A stretch of 64,000 bases of DNA, taken from positions 1 through 64,000 of the forward strand of contig JAUQPR010000004.1 of the NCBI GenBank assembly GCA_030550275.1, in the 5' to 3' direction. Positions 17,097-24,967 of the stretch are shown piece after piece. The translations under genes and the position numbers were made by a program. The notes under the pieces were generated by a model, which saw nothing but the letters and a program-made list of their open reading frames with translations, ran no database searches and had not been told where the DNA came from. This stretch comes from Bacteroidota bacterium (GTDB lineage: Bacteria > Bacteroidota > Ignavibacteria > Kapaibacteriales > HRBIN21). Every line of letters begins with the position of its first letter. Position 1 is the first letter of the stretch.

Positions 17097-18530
17097 ATGG
17101 ACCGACGCACAGCGCAACAGGAGCTTTTGCGCCGCTACGCCGAGCTGCTCGACGACGCGCAGGCATTCGCCTGTGCGCTGGAGACACCGCTGGTGCCCTC
17201 GGTCTGGGTGAATCCGCTCAAGACCACAGTCGAGCGCTTCCTTGCCTACTGCCATCAGGCGGGTATTGCGGCGGAGCCAATCCCCTGGTATCCCGGCGGG
17301 TTCCGACTGCGCAACTGTAGCCGCCCCGGGGCAACACTGCCGTTTGTGGCGGGCTGGTACTACGTGCAGGAGGAGATCGCCATGGCGGCAGTGCTTGCCC
17401 TGGACCCGCAGCCCGGAGAGCGCATCGTGGACCTGTGCGCCGCACCAGGGGGCAAGACGGCGCAGACGGCACTTCGGGTGGGACCGGAGGGCATGGTCAT
17501 CGCCAACGAGCTGCAGATGGAGCGCCTTTCGGCGCTGCGGACGACGATAGACCGGCTGGGACTGCTCAACGTGGTCGTCACATGGGCGGATGGGCGCACG
17601 CTCCCGCTGCCGTCAGCCCATTGGGACCGAGTGCTTGTGGATGCCCCCTGTACGGGCGAAGGAACGCTGCGCAAGCGCACGCAGTCCTGGTACGGCACGG
17701 ATGAGCGCTTCCGCCGCCACTGCATGGCGGTGCAGCGCCGCCTACTGCGCCATGCGCTCTCGCTGGTACGCCCCGGAGGGATTGTGCTCTACAGCACCTG
17801 CACCTTTGCCCCGGAGGAGAACGAGCAGGTGCTCGATGAGGTGCTGGGCGATTACGGTAGCATCGAACCCTTCGACATCCCGCAGCTGCGAGCAACGCCA
17901 GGGGTGCGCCAGTGGCGCGGGCGAAGCTTCCGCAGCGATGTCGAGCATGCGCGGCGCTTCTGGCCCCACCACAACGATACTGGCGGCTTCTTCATCGCCC
18001 GCATCCGGCGCACCGAGCTCCCCATCCCAGAGGAGCCGTCCAAGCTCTCCCTGCCGAAGCGGGCACAGCTCCAGCCGGCGCAGCGGTTGGACGGCATCGA
18101 GTGGTTCTGCCAGCGCTTTGGAGTTGAGCCGGAGCTCTTCGCCCCCTACCGCTTCTGGATGCGAGGGCAGGAGAAGCTGTGGATGGCGACAGCAGCGGCA
18201 GCACCGCCGGAGACCTTCCCTGCAGAGAGCATCGGCATTCCGTTGCTCAGCTACAAGCAGCGCCAGATCAAGCCCAAGACCGTTGCCCTGCAGTACCTGG
18301 GACGCTTCCTGCGCCGGAACGTCGTGGAGTTGCCCGACGAGGAGGCAGCACTCCGCTTTGTCAATGGGCAATCGCAGAATCTCTCCACCGCCGAGGTCGA
18401 ACCCGGCTTTGTGCATGTGCGCTATCGGGAGTTCGAGTTGGGCTGTGGAATCTACGCCCGAGGGCAGTTGCACTCCCAGATCCCCAAGAGTTTGCTCACC
18501 GGCGTGGGGCGAGAGGATGGAGCCGAATGA
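17097..18530 (+). CDS. rRNA cytosine-C5 methyltransferase, RsmF/NSUN-like
   Basis: 477 residues. The SAM-binding core shows VDLCAAPGGKTAQTA. The two cysteines of RNA m5C methyltransferases are Cys185 (DAPCTGEGT, motif IV) and Cys235 (STCTFAPEENE, motif VI, the nucleophile). A C-terminal extension of about 170 residues (KPKTVALQYLGRFLRRN, then DEEAALRFVNGQ) fits the PUA-like tail of RsmF. Likely target is 16S rRNA or tRNA; the exact site is unknown. Its end overlaps a small membrane protein gene. Confidence 0.88.
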   Translation: MDRRTAQQELLRRYAELLDDAQAFACALETPLVPSVWVNPLKTTVERFLAYCHQAGIAAEPIPWYPGGFRLRNCSRPGATLPFVAGWYYVQEEIAMAAVLALDPQPGERIVDLCAAPGGKTAQTALRVGPEGMVIANELQMERLSALRTTIDRLGLLNVVVTWADGRTLPLPSAHWDRVLVDAPCTGEGTLRKRTQSWYGTDERFRRHCMAVQRRLLRHALSLVRPGGIVLYSTCTFAPEENEQVLDEVLGDYGSIEPFDIPQLRATPGVRQWRGRSFRSDVEHARRFWPHHNDTGGFFIARIRRTELPIPEEPSKLSLPKRAQLQPAQRLDGIEWFCQRFGVEPELFAPYRFWMRGQEKLWMATAAAAPPETFPAESIGIPLLSYKQRQIKPKTVALQYLGRFLRRNVVELPDEEAALRFVNGQSQNLSTAEVEPGFVHVRYREFELGCGIYARGQLHSQIPKSLLTGVGREDGAE

Positions 18531-18717
18531 ACTGCAGCGGCGTGTGCGATGGATCTCGGCGCTTCTGCTGCTTGCCGGCATTGGGCTGGCTGCGCTGGTC
18601 TACTGGCTGACCGGCGCACTGGTGCTCATTCTGGTCTTTGCGCCACCGCTGGTTGCTTGGTGGCTACAGCGGCGCGCCCGCCGGCATTGGCAGGTCAATG
18701 GGGACCCCTTCTCCTGA
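18517..18717 (+). CDS. Small two-helix membrane protein of unknown function
   Basis: 66 residues. The ATG overlaps the previous gene by 14 bp, which supports translational coupling. Two close hydrophobic helices (WISALLLLAGIGLAALVYWL and ALVLILVFAPPLVAWWL) are flanked by basic residues, ending RRARRHWQVNGDPFS. dtd starts 12 bp downstream. The tight packing and clean hydrophobic pattern suggest a real gene. I do not recognise the family. Confidence 0.6.
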   Translation: MEPNELQRRVRWISALLLLAGIGLAALVYWLTGALVLILVFAPPLVAWWLQRRARRHWQVNGDPFS

Positions 18718-18728
18718 GGTGGCAAACC

Positions 18729-19190
18729 ATGCGCGTAGTGGTCCAGCGTGTGCGGTATGCGCGGGTGCGGGTCAATGGAGCGCTCGTTGCCGAGATTGGA
18801 CCTGGCTTGCTGGTGTTTGCGGGCTTTGCCGGCAGTGATAGCCCGGAGGTGCTCTCCTGGATGGCGCGCAAGGTGGTGAACCTGCGCGTCTTTCCCGATG
18901 AGCACGGGCGAATGAATCGTTCCCTGCAGGAGGTCGGCGGGGAGCTGCTGGTGGTCTCGCAGTTTACGCTCTACGGGGATGTGCAGCGGGGATTCCGCCC
19001 CAGCTTCACCGATGCGGCGCCTCCGGAGCAAGCACGCACGCTCTACGAACAGTTCCTTGCCGAATGCCGCCACGCGCTGGGGAGAGCCATCGCCACAGGC
19101 ATCTTCGGCGCGATGATGGAGGTGGAGCTGCTCAACGACGGTCCGGTCACGATCTGGATTGAGCGCGGCGCGGGGGATGAAGCCGCTTGA
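18729..19190 (+). CDS. dtd: D-aminoacyl-tRNA deacylase
   Basis: 153 residues. It hydrolyses D-amino acids from mischarged tRNA. Signature motifs are MRVVVQRV at the N-terminus, SQFTLYGDVQRGFRPSF with the catalytic Thr region, and NDGPVTIWIE with the Gly-Pro motif that excludes L-amino acids. Length is normal. The 3' end overlaps the next gene by 14 bp. Confidence 0.94.
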   Translation: MRVVVQRVRYARVRVNGALVAEIGPGLLVFAGFAGSDSPEVLSWMARKVVNLRVFPDEHGRMNRSLQEVGGELLVVSQFTLYGDVQRGFRPSFTDAAPPEQARTLYEQFLAECRHALGRAIATGIFGAMMEVELLNDGPVTIWIERGAGDEAA

Positions 19191-20232
19191 GGGCGTGCGC
19201 CGCATCGTGCTCATCCGGCTCAGCTCGCTGGGGGATGTGCTGCTGACAACGGCGCTCCTGCGGCAGCTTCGCAAGCGCTTTCCTGAAGCGGAGTTGGTTG
19301 CCGTTGTGCGCCAGCCCTACGGGGAGCTTCTGCGCTACAATCCGCGCCTGAATCGGCTCATCGAGTGCACGTGCACAGGCGGCTTCTGGCAACAGTGGCG
19401 CGAGGGCAGGGAGCTTCGCCGGGGACTTGCTGCACCGCATCGGGAGCTGCTCATTGTGGACCTGCAGCGGAATCTGCGTTCGTGGGCGCTCCGGTGCGGT
19501 CCCCGCGCAGGGCTGTTGCGTACCCCGAAGGAGCGGCTGCGGAAGCTTCTGCTGGTCTACGCAAAACGCTGGGGATGGTGGCGGCTTCCTTCGGTGCCGG
19601 AGCGGTACCATCGGGCGGTGGCTGTGCTGCAGGTGGAGGACGATGGCGAAGGGCTCGAACTCTGGCTACCGGAGGAGCAACGGCAGCCACAGTATCCGCC
19701 GCTTGGGCGGGTGCACGCACGGGAGCTCCGGCGCATCGCACTGGCACCGGGCGCGCGGCATGCAACCAAGCGCTGGACCGAAGAGGGGTTCATTGCGCTG
19801 GGACGGGCGCTTGTGCGGCAGGGAGGACAGGTGGTGCTCATCGGCTCCCCACAGGAGCGTGAGCTCTGCAAGCGGATTGCCGAGGGCATGGGCGAGGGAG
19901 CGGAGCTGTGCTGTCCGGATTCCGTGCTGGATGCTGCCCGCTGCCTGGACCACTGCGATGCCGTGGTGAGCAATGATAGTGGGCTTGTGCACGTTGCCGC
20001 GGCACGGCGCGTTCCTGTGGTGGTGCTCTACGGTTCGACTGTGCCGGAGCTGGGCTTTGCCCCGTTCCGAGTGCCAGCGGTGGTGGTGCAGTATCCGCTC
20101 CCGTGCCGTCCGTGTACACACATCGGACGCGAGCGGTGTCCCTTGGGGCATTTCGCCTGCATGCGTCGGATTCAGCCGCATCACGTCCTGCATGCCCTGC
20201 AGGTGCTGCAGGAGCGGCTTCAGGCGCCGTGA
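19177..20232 (+). CDS. Glycosyltransferase family 9 (heptosyltransferase-like)
   Basis: 351 residues. Features of ADP-heptose:LPS heptosyltransferases are IRLSSLGDVLLTTALLRQL at the N-terminus, the nucleotide-sugar segment LAPGARHATKRW, and SNDSGLVHVAA followed by LYGST. It probably adds heptose to the lipopolysaccharide inner core. Near the C-terminus are the Cys-containing segments LPCRPCTHIGRERCP and HFACM, a known feature of some family members. ATG 19177 has GGGGG just upstream. The gene end overlaps by 13 bp the convergent hydrolase gene. Confidence 0.87.
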   Translation: MKPLEGVRRIVLIRLSSLGDVLLTTALLRQLRKRFPEAELVAVVRQPYGELLRYNPRLNRLIECTCTGGFWQQWREGRELRRGLAAPHRELLIVDLQRNLRSWALRCGPRAGLLRTPKERLRKLLLVYAKRWGWWRLPSVPERYHRAVAVLQVEDDGEGLELWLPEEQRQPQYPPLGRVHARELRRIALAPGARHATKRWTEEGFIALGRALVRQGGQVVLIGSPQERELCKRIAEGMGEGAELCCPDSVLDAARCLDHCDAVVSNDSGLVHVAAARRVPVVVLYGSTVPELGFAPFRVPAVVVQYPLPCRPCTHIGRERCPLGHFACMRRIQPHHVLHALQVLQERLQAP

Positions 20233-21104
20233 GGTCCAACGCGTGGCAGCGGGGCGCGGTCGCGCACGTAGTGGTCCACCCACCAGCGGAGATCGGCGGT
20301 GCTCTCCGCCCAGCGCCCTGCCAGGACGTGGTCGGCGTTGTCGTAGAGGATGAGCTTGTATGGGTGCAGGGCACGCTGGAGCGCCAAGCCCAAGTACAGG
20401 GCATGCTCTGCAGGGACACGTCGGTCGCCCGTGCCGTGCATCACCAGTAGCGGGGTCTGCTTGCAGAGCTCGTGCGCCCACAGGACGGCGGAGCGTTCGG
20501 CAGCTTCGTGCATCGGGGAGCTACCCTCCGGCAGGAAGCGCAGCAGCGTGCGGTAGAGCGGGTCCGTCGGCGGCAGTGCGTGCAGCATGGTTGGGGCACC
20601 GATGACCACCGCTGCACGGAAGCGCGAGCAACGCCGCAGGAGCTGGAGCGTGAGCATCCCTCCGCGGCTGCCGCCGATGACGCCGATGCGCTCGGGGTCC
20701 ACCTCGGGCAGCGATTCCAGGATGGGCAGGAGGGCAAGGATATCCTCCAGCTCGGCTCCGCCCCATTCTTCGCGACCTTCGCTGCCGCCGGCACCTCGGT
20801 ACTGGCTGGCGATCGCCACATAGCCCCAGGAGGCGTAAAGCCCAATCGTTGCCGCTGCCGTGTAGGGGGTGAGCGCTCCGCGTTCACCCACTCCGCCGCG
20901 GTTGAAGATCAGTGCCGGGGCGGGGCGAGGCGACTCCACCGGTGGAAGCGCCAGGTAGCCGCGAATGCGCAACCCTTGGCTCAGATAGGCAATCGAGAAC
21001 AGCCGAACGGCGCAGAAATTGGCATACTCCGACGGCGAAAGGCGCCGGCGCATCAGGGAACGGATTGCCGGCGGGAGTTCGACGCTGAGCTGCTCCAGCA
21101 GCAT
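20220..21104 (-). CDS. Prolyl-oligopeptidase-type alpha/beta hydrolase
   Basis: 294 residues. The nucleophile elbow is GVIGGSRGGML, the acid loop LVMHGTGDRRVP and the His loop YDNADHVLAG, giving a complete Ser-Asp-His triad of the S9/dienelactone-hydrolase type. RGGVGERGAL and SQYRGAGGSEGREEWGG are oxyanion-side segments common in S9-like acyl-peptide hydrolases. No signal peptide, so cytoplasmic. It starts in a TGATG overlap with the amidohydrolase; the pair may handle the same substrate. Confidence 0.83.
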   Translation of the reverse strand: MLLEQLSVELPPAIRSLMRRRLSPSEYANFCAVRLFSIAYLSQGLRIRGYLALPPVESPRPAPALIFNRGGVGERGALTPYTAAATIGLYASWGYVAIASQYRGAGGSEGREEWGGAELEDILALLPILESLPEVDPERIGVIGGSRGGMLTLQLLRRCSRFRAAVVIGAPTMLHALPPTDPLYRTLLRFLPEGSSPMHEAAERSAVLWAHELCKQTPLLVMHGTGDRRVPAEHALYLGLALQRALHPYKLILYDNADHVLAGRWAESTADLRWWVDHYVRDRAPLPRVGPHGA

Positions 21105-22375
21105 CACTGCGCCGAGGGTTGGCGATAGCGCTGGCGGTACTTCTGCTCCAAGCGAGTGTGCCGGCTGGTGAGGTCGATCTCCCGACCCTGGATGAAAGCC
21201 CGCTCCACCTTGAGCGTGCGCACGTCGAAGGGATCGCCGCTGCAGATGAAGAGGGTGGCATCCTTCCCCGGCTCCAGCGAGCCGACTCGGTCGGCGATGC
21301 CCAGAATCTCGGCTGCCCACAGCGTGATGGAGCGGAGCGCTGCGTCTTCGGAGAGCCCGTGGGCGATAGCTGTCCCGACGTTGAACGGGAGGTTGCGCTG
21401 CGGCCAGGAGTGCTCTTCGGCGATAGCGAAGCGGAGCCCCGCCTGCTCCAGCAGTGCAGGCAGACGGTAGGGCATGTCAATGGGCTCCTCCTCGCGCAGC
21501 GGAAGGCGATGGGTGCGCACGAGGATAACCGGTACATCTGCCTGGCGGAGCTCCTCCAGGCAGCGCCAGGCATCGGCAGCGCCGACCAACACCATGCGGA
21601 CGTTGAAGTGGTGCTTCAGCCGCAGCGCCTCCTGGATCTGCTCGTAGCGGTTGGCATGGACGAAGAGCGGGAGCGAGTCCTCAAAGACCGCTCGCATCGC
21701 CTCCAGGCGCAGATCGCGCGTGGGGCGAGCGGCTCCGTGGCGGACGGCATAAGAGTACTGGCGTGCCTGCTCCAGGAAATCGTACAGGCGCTGGAGTTGC
21801 TGCCGGTACCGCTGTTCCGCACTTCTGCGCTCCTCCCACCAGGGGCGTTCGGGCATTCGCACGACGACACCGGCGACGGCTTTCAGCGTGGCTTCCGGAG
21901 CGGTCCATCCATCCAGGAGCATAATGGAGCTTCGTCCGCTGATGAGCCCTCCCTCTGGCATCACGTGCGCGAGCAGAATCCCGTTGGAGCGGACGGTGGG
22001 GATGATCTCGCTTTCGACGTTGAAGGCGGTAGCGGCGGTGATGTTGGGGTTGAACTCGCCCACCTCGGCGTAGTCCCGCGTTGCACGGACGGCGTCAATT
22101 TCGACCAGCCCAAGCCGCGAGGCAGCGGTGATGAAGCCGGGGTAGACCCGCTTGCCTGTGCAATCGATGCGCACGGCGGTATCGGGCACAGGAACGTCAC
22201 GCCCTACAGCGAGGATGCGCCCATTGGCGAACAGGAGCGTGCCGTTCTCTATCACCCCGTGGCTTACCGTGTAGAGCCGTGCGTTGACCAGCGCAATCGG
22301 GCGCTGCTGCGGCGGTGCGGGGATCTGCGCCAGACAAGGGAGCAGCCCAAGGAGCGGTACCAGAATGCGCTGCAT
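21104..22375 (-). CDS. Exported amidohydrolase-family protein lacking the HxH metal motif
   Basis: 423 residues with a signal peptide (MQRILVPLLGLLPCLAQ). The amidohydrolase frame is clear: IALVNARLYTV, GKRVYPGFI, the C-terminal SLEPGKDATLFICSGDPFD. However, the segment after YPGFI reads TAASRLGL, without the His-x-His that binds metal in active members. The stretches VRATRDYAEVGEFNPN and SGRSSIMLLDGW belong to a Bacteroidota-type subgroup I recall as often sharing this loss. A binding or non-canonical role is possible. Minus-strand first gene of a two-gene unit. Confidence 0.8.
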   Translation of the reverse strand: MQRILVPLLGLLPCLAQIPAPPQQRPIALVNARLYTVSHGVIENGTLLFANGRILAVGRDVPVPDTAVRIDCTGKRVYPGFITAASRLGLVEIDAVRATRDYAEVGEFNPNITAATAFNVESEIIPTVRSNGILLAHVMPEGGLISGRSSIMLLDGWTAPEATLKAVAGVVVRMPERPWWEERRSAEQRYRQQLQRLYDFLEQARQYSYAVRHGAARPTRDLRLEAMRAVFEDSLPLFVHANRYEQIQEALRLKHHFNVRMVLVGAADAWRCLEELRQADVPVILVRTHRLPLREEEPIDMPYRLPALLEQAGLRFAIAEEHSWPQRNLPFNVGTAIAHGLSEDAALRSITLWAAEILGIADRVGSLEPGKDATLFICSGDPFDVRTLKVERAFIQGREIDLTSRHTRLEQKYRQRYRQPSAQ

Positions 22376-22418
22376 GAGGACTCCCGTGCTTCGTGGTACC
22401 TGTGCCTATAAAGTGAGA

Positions 22419-22448
22419 TACCCCTCAGCAGTTGGCTGCCGAGGGGTA
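22419..22448. promoter_or_regulatory. Strong hairpin in the divergent gap before the small membrane protein
   Basis: TACCCCTC pairs with GAGGGGTA, and after one A-C mismatch GCAG pairs with CTGC around a TTGG loop: 12 pairs. Genes diverge from this gap, so it does not end an upstream gene. It would form in the 5' leader of the plus-strand gene. No T run follows. Confidence 0.5.
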
Positions 22449-22473
22449 CTCCCCTTCCCACCTTTCACCACCA

Positions 22474-22499
22474 CATAAGGAGGCCATAAGGAGGCGATG
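22474..22499 (+). promoter_or_regulatory. Duplicated Shine-Dalgarno element followed by ATG
   Basis: CATAAGGAGGC occurs twice back to back (22474-22484, 22485-22495), the second ending just before ATG 22497. That ATG opens a 101-codon frame (to 22802) whose sequence looks like an out-of-phase reading of the downstream gene, so the site's real client is unclear. Confidence 0.55.
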
Positions 22500-22572
22500 C
22501 AAAAATACGGAGTCCGTGGCACATTGTCAACAGGGGTGCCGCCGCTGGTTGCAGCCCCAACCGCGTCGGGAG

Positions 22573-23184
22573 ATGTTCGGGAGTGTGGGACTCTACCTGC
22601 TCTGTGCGGTACTGTTTCTGCTGCTCGTGTACAGTCGTGCCCTTCTCTACCGCTCGTGGTGGTTCCATCCCGATGGGCGGGTGGAGGTTGCCAAGAGGCT
22701 GGCAGAGTTCCGTCTCAAGGGATATTGGATGGCAGTCAGCGAAGCAGGGGCATTGCCGTTCTACTCAGGGTGGAATGCCGTAGACACCTGGGGGCTCAAT
22801 GACCCGTGGATCGTCCGCCATGGTGTGGTTACGCAGGAGTACCTGGACCGGTATCGCCCCCATGTGATTATGTTCCATGCCTACTTCTCTCCGGTCGCCC
22901 CTGCCAGCTCCGAGCGGCGCGCAAGCCGTGACCCACACATTCTCCGCTGGGAGCAGATGCTCGATACATTGATGCAGTACGCTGAACGCCGGGGCTACAT
23001 CCTGGCAGCGGTGTACGGTGAAACGCCGTATGACACGCACTACTACTACGTGCGCCCCGACTTCCCCGATGCAGCGGCGATTGTCCAGCGGATTCGCTCG
23101 ACCCGCTACATCTGGTATCAGACAGGGCACCCCTGCATCAACTATGCACTGCTGGAGCCGAAAGCGCCGCCCAAGGAGCCGTAG
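22573..23184 (+). CDS. Small membrane-anchored protein resembling the C-terminal part of ArnT-like glycosyltransferases
   Basis: 203 residues. One helix (VGLYLLCAVLFLLLVYS) precedes a soluble domain with the segment AGALPFYSGWNAVDTWGLNDPWIVRHG, then DRYRPHVIMFHAYFSP. I recall such a YSGWxxxDxxGLND stretch from the extracytoplasmic end of multi-pass glycosyltransferases; here the multi-pass part is missing, so it may be a remnant or a stand-alone domain. Start uncertain: ATG 22573 has GGGAG too close; GTG 22529 is possible, and the strong ribosome site at 22485 serves another frame. Confidence 0.55.
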   Translation: MFGSVGLYLLCAVLFLLLVYSRALLYRSWWFHPDGRVEVAKRLAEFRLKGYWMAVSEAGALPFYSGWNAVDTWGLNDPWIVRHGVVTQEYLDRYRPHVIMFHAYFSPVAPASSERRASRDPHILRWEQMLDTLMQYAERRGYILAAVYGETPYDTHYYYVRPDFPDAAAIVQRIRSTRYIWYQTGHPCINYALLEPKAPPKEP

Positions 23185-23399
23185 TCGGTGCTGAGCCGCG
23201 CAGCCACTGCCCGCCACGTGCGGCTGCACAGCCCCGCAGTGGAGGGACTGGGAGGGCACCGAGCTCTGAGCTGGGTAGAGAGTGATGTAACATCTTCGGC
23301 ACTGAGCGTGTCTGTTGCTCTTGGACAGTGTCAGTGGATGGATTTGCACTCTCTCCATGCACCGGGATGGCGGAGATGGCTGTGCGGTTGCATTTTTTT
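23185..23399 (+). ncRNA. Candidate structured RNA ending in an intrinsic terminator
   Basis: Immediately after the stop of the preceding gene come nested stems. TCGGTGC (23185) pairs with GCACCGA (23256) and encloses CCACTGC/GCAGTGG (23204/23236), which encloses CCGC/GCGG. A second domain has AGAGAGTG (23277) pairing with CACTCTCT (23347), enclosing CACTGA/TCAGTG (23300/23331). A stem plus seven T's ends the unit at 23399. No convincing coding frame. It is not recognisable as tmRNA, RNase P RNA or SRP RNA. It could be an independent RNA or a 3' UTR-derived one. Confidence 0.5.
23358..23399 (+). terminator. Intrinsic terminator
   Basis: TGCACCG (23358-23364) pairs with CGGTTGCA (23385-23392) with one bulged T, followed directly by TTTTTTT (23393-23399). 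The loop is long (20 nt). Confidence 0.6.
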
Positions 23400-23619
23400 G
23401 TAAGTGGCGCTCCATCCAGTGGTCCTGCTGCGGTAGAGCTGCGGGGAACCGTGCAGCACCGATGGTATGGGGGTGCAGCAGCGGCATCCCCCATTCTGTA
23501 TGGTTGGCGCATTTCTCTGGAGTGCCTTGAGGAGTGCCGGATGTCCGATGGTAGCGGGAGGCTGCTGGGCATCCCTGGGGGCAACTCCGTAGTTTTGCAT
23601 CCTCCGTGGTGGAAGCGCG
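23400..23619 (+). other. Non-coding leader upstream of ffh with two further hairpins
   Basis: No supported gene. A hairpin at 23438-23457 has a GGAA (GNRA) tetraloop closed by CGG/CCG and GCTG/CAGC. A second at 23467-23494 pairs ATGGGGG with CCCCCAT plus TG/CA past a bulge. A repeated GGAGTGCC (near 23519 and 23531) follows. These could form the ffh mRNA leader or a second RNA. Confidence 0.45.
23590..23597 (+). promoter_or_regulatory. Promoter -7 box upstream of ffh
   Basis: TAGTTTTG matches TAnnTTTG, 23 bp before the ffh ATG. No TTG at the -33 distance was found, so this is tentative. Confidence 0.35.
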
Positions 23620-24933
23620 ATGTTCGAGCGGCTCAGTCAGCAGTTGCAGCAGGTGCTGCGGCGGTTCCGCGGGATTGCCCAGTTGGACGAACGGGCACTG
23701 GAGGAGCCGCTGCGGGAGCTGCGCCGTGCGCTCCTGAGCGCCGATGTGCACGTGGAGGTGGTCGAGAGCTTCCTCCGGCGCATTCGAGAGCGGGCGCTGG
23801 GGCTGCAGCTTCCTGCGCATCAGTTGCCCGAACAGGCGCTGCTGCGGATCGTCTACGAGGAGCTCCGCACCGTGCTTGGCACGCAGCATGTGCCACTGCG
23901 GAGCGCCCCGCGTCCGCCGACGAAGGTGCTTCTTGTTGGACTCCAGGGGGCGGGGAAGACCACTACGACGGCGAAGCTGGCAGCCTATCTCCACCGGCGG
24001 GGGCAGCATCCGCTGGTGGTGGCAGCGGATCTGCGCCGTCCGGCAGCTGCCGAGCAGCTCCGGACCTTGGCAGAGCAGATTCCGGTGCCGTGTGTCCTTC
24101 CCCAAGAGGGCGAGACGCTGGAGGCGCTCATCGCACGGGCGGTGGAGACGGCGCGCTTGAATGCCCGAACCGTCGTCCTGGTGGATAGCGCCGGACGGCT
24201 CACCATCGAGGAAGCCCTGATGGAGGAGCTCGAACAGCTCCATCGGCTGCTGCAGCCGCAGGAGACGCTGCTGGTCTGCGATGCCTTGCTGGGGCAGGAG
24301 GTGCTGCCGACGGCGCGCGCCTTCCACGAGCGCATCGGGCTGACGGGGGTGGTGTTGACCAAACTGGACGGCGATGCCCGGGGTGGCGCAGCGCTCTCGC
24401 TGCGCGCCAGCCTGGGGGTGCCTATCAAGTTCATCGGCGTCGGGGAGCGGCTGGAAGCGCTGGAGCCCTTTCATCCGGACCGTCTGGCGGCGCGGATTCT
24501 GGATCTGGGCGATGTCGCCACCCTGCTGGAGCGGGTCCAGCAGGGGCTGCCCGCCACGCCACCGGCGAAGGGAGCAGAGGAGCGCTTCACCTTTGAGGAT
24601 CTGCTCGAGCAACTCCGGGCATTGCAGCGGATGGGTCCGCTCTCGGAGCTGCTGCGGCTGCTGCCCGGCGGAGGAGCACTCGCCAAGACCCTACCCGTGG
24701 ATGAGCGCGCGCTGCGCCGAGCTGAGGCGATTATCCTCTCGATGACGCCCGAGGAGCGACGCAATCCCAGGATTTTGAATGCTTCGCGCCGGCGCCGAAT
24801 CGCGCGCGGCAGCGGAACAAGCGTTCAGGAGGTGAATCGTCTTGTGGCAAGCCTTGAACAGATGCAGCAGTTGCTCAAGCTGTGGAAGCGCGGTCGGCTT
24901 CCCCTGCCACTGCAGCAACTGTTTCGGCAATGA
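23620..24933 (+). CDS. ffh: Signal recognition particle protein Ffh
   Basis: 437 residues. It binds SRP RNA and signal peptides and delivers nascent membrane proteins to FtsY. The four-helix N domain precedes the GTPase G domain, whose P-loop GLQGAGKTTTTAKLA is at about residue 107; DSAGRL and TKLDGDARGG follow. The M domain begins near residue 300 with MGPLSELLRLLPGGG and includes SMTPEERRNP and RIARGSGTSVQEVN, the RNA-binding helix-turn-helix. Length is normal. rpsP follows after 34 bp, a common pairing. Confidence 0.96.
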   Translation: MFERLSQQLQQVLRRFRGIAQLDERALEEPLRELRRALLSADVHVEVVESFLRRIRERALGLQLPAHQLPEQALLRIVYEELRTVLGTQHVPLRSAPRPPTKVLLVGLQGAGKTTTTAKLAAYLHRRGQHPLVVAADLRRPAAAEQLRTLAEQIPVPCVLPQEGETLEALIARAVETARLNARTVVLVDSAGRLTIEEALMEELEQLHRLLQPQETLLVCDALLGQEVLPTARAFHERIGLTGVVLTKLDGDARGGAALSLRASLGVPIKFIGVGERLEALEPFHPDRLAARILDLGDVATLLERVQQGLPATPPAKGAEERFTFEDLLEQLRALQRMGPLSELLRLLPGGGALAKTLPVDERALRRAEAIILSMTPEERRNPRILNASRRRRIARGSGTSVQEVNRLVASLEQMQQLLKLWKRGRLPLPLQQLFRQ

Positions 24934-24967
24934 GGATGTGGAAGTCGCACAGTGAGTGCTTGGCGTA

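Noticed and set aside
23188-23403. 71-codon plus-strand frame in the gap before ffh
   Set aside because: No start context, no hydrophobic or family pattern, and the same bases form paired RNA stems and a terminator.
23400-23500. SRP RNA gene (ffs) next to ffh, suggested by a GGAA tetraloop hairpin
   Set aside because: The conserved AGCAG/ACAGG internal loop of the SRP RNA core is not present; only the tetraloop matches.
22765-24612. 615-codon minus-strand frame across the RNA candidate and ffh
   Set aside because: It is antisense to ffh, whose identity is certain, and has no recognisable domain.
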